NCBI GenBank assembly: GCA_964035575.1
Contig: OZ037840.1
Location: 992,001-1,056,000, forward strand
Reading direction: 5' to 3'
DNA from: Rhynchopus sp. YZ270_cl-10
Taxonomy: Eukaryota; Euglenozoa; Diplonemea; Diplonemida; Diplonemidae
DNA length: 64,000 nucleotides
Shown in pieces: positions 63,633-64,000 of the stretch; positions within the stretch are counted from its first letter, which is position 1, and every line of letters begins with the position of its first letter. The notes below the pieces were generated by a model that searched no databases, was not told the DNA's origin, and saw only the letters and a list, made by a program, of their open reading frames with translations. The position numbers and the translations under genes are program-made.

Positions 63633-64000
63633 AGCACACACACCACTGCCCTATCAATTTTATTTTTTTGCGCAACAACGGCTCTTTGGAAATTAGAGGA
63701 TGGAATGGTGTGTATACACGATTCCACATATACAGTAAGACAATAAACACCGGTGGGGCAAAAACTAAGGTGTATTTTGGGATTTCAAAACTCTAAGGGT
63801 TTTTACCCCTCCGATGTTTGTTGTCTTACTGAAATTATTCAGATAAATACTCTCAATTCTGTTTTGTTTCGTTTTTTTGGGAGGGTCCAATCTAATCATT
63901 TTTTGTGTCAAATAGTTTGTGCAGGTTTTTATTATTTCTTCTAGGTCAAACGCAGTTGACAGGGGGGAAATGCTACGGTCGCTCTATCTGTTTTCACCCT
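63633..64000. other. Diverged 3' flank of cyclase copy 3
   Basis: Alignable to 43821-44197 but with clear base and indel differences. No gene. Whether it leads into another TIR element like the other flanks cannot be seen. Confidence 0.7.

Larger units (their letters stand above)
41502..64000. repeat. Tandem cyclase array, ~9.9-kb period
   Basis: The sequence starting ACATGAGTTTATCGGGACAA recurs at 41502, 50546 and 60452. Units 2 and 3 are 9906 bp apart and differ at only a few positions; unit 1 is 9.04 kb because it lacks the 854-bp MITE. The third unit runs off the window. Copy 1 diverges from copies 2 and 3 upstream of and within the first ~240 codons; copy 3 diverges from the others after its stop codon (from about 63650). 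Confidence 0.93.

Overview
The window is nuclear DNA of a unicellular eukaryote. Protein genes are GC-rich, carry short spliceosomal introns (donors mostly GTATGY, acceptors CAG/TAG), and lie in AT-rich, poly-A/poly-T-laden spacers full of transposons and microsatellites. No operons, rRNA or tRNA genes were seen. The mix (trypanosomatid-like six-TM adenylyl cyclases, an M3 oligopeptidase, a large Cys-rich NCTW-repeat surface protein, a gag-YR-RT retroelement fossil) would fit a free-living protist such as a metamonad or other excavate. That placement is inference only.

Layout: 1-149 (CCCCT)n tract; 225-3986 alanyl-tRNA synthetase (3 exons) with an N-terminal GST-C/EF1B-like appendix; 6367-8335 M3 peptidase (3 exons); 9719-11566 NRAMP metal transporter (2 exons); 11606-12204 hAT-type MITE; 12566-15196 three nested inverted-repeat elements around two microsatellites; 15516-16388 amidohydrolase; 17985-21462 an apparently complete hAT transposon with a three-exon transposase; 22024-25414 another inverted-repeat element; 25648-26307 a hypothetical gene; 27124-32811 an 1895-aa Cys-rich type I membrane protein; 34334-34828 a dispersed repeat split by a TA-flanked MITE; 35439-37564 a TIR element with a 700-bp heptamer array; 37856-40040 a coiled-coil gene (3 exons).

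From 41502 to the window end lies a tandem array with a 9.9-kb period. It holds three class III adenylyl cyclase genes (41730-43820, 51636-53726, 61542-63632), separated by two almost identical spacers. Each spacer carries a 3.5-kb TIR element (6-bp target duplication) and a broken tyrosine-recombinase retroelement; copies 2 and 3 also have an 854-bp hAT MITE just upstream of the gene. The pattern of identity shows that copy 2 is a chimera of copies 1 and 3, as unequal crossing-over would give.

The housekeeping genes act independently (translation, peptide turnover, metal uptake). The cyclases and the Cys-rich protein point to a repeat-rich surface and signalling repertoire. The most unusual finds are two TIR elements sharing CATA ends, 6-bp target duplications and CACGNNCGTG subterminal palindromes; the recurrence of CAGTA-derived microsatellites inside TIR elements; the chimeric cyclase array; and a double hairpin at the end of the hAT transposase gene with the stop codon in its loop.
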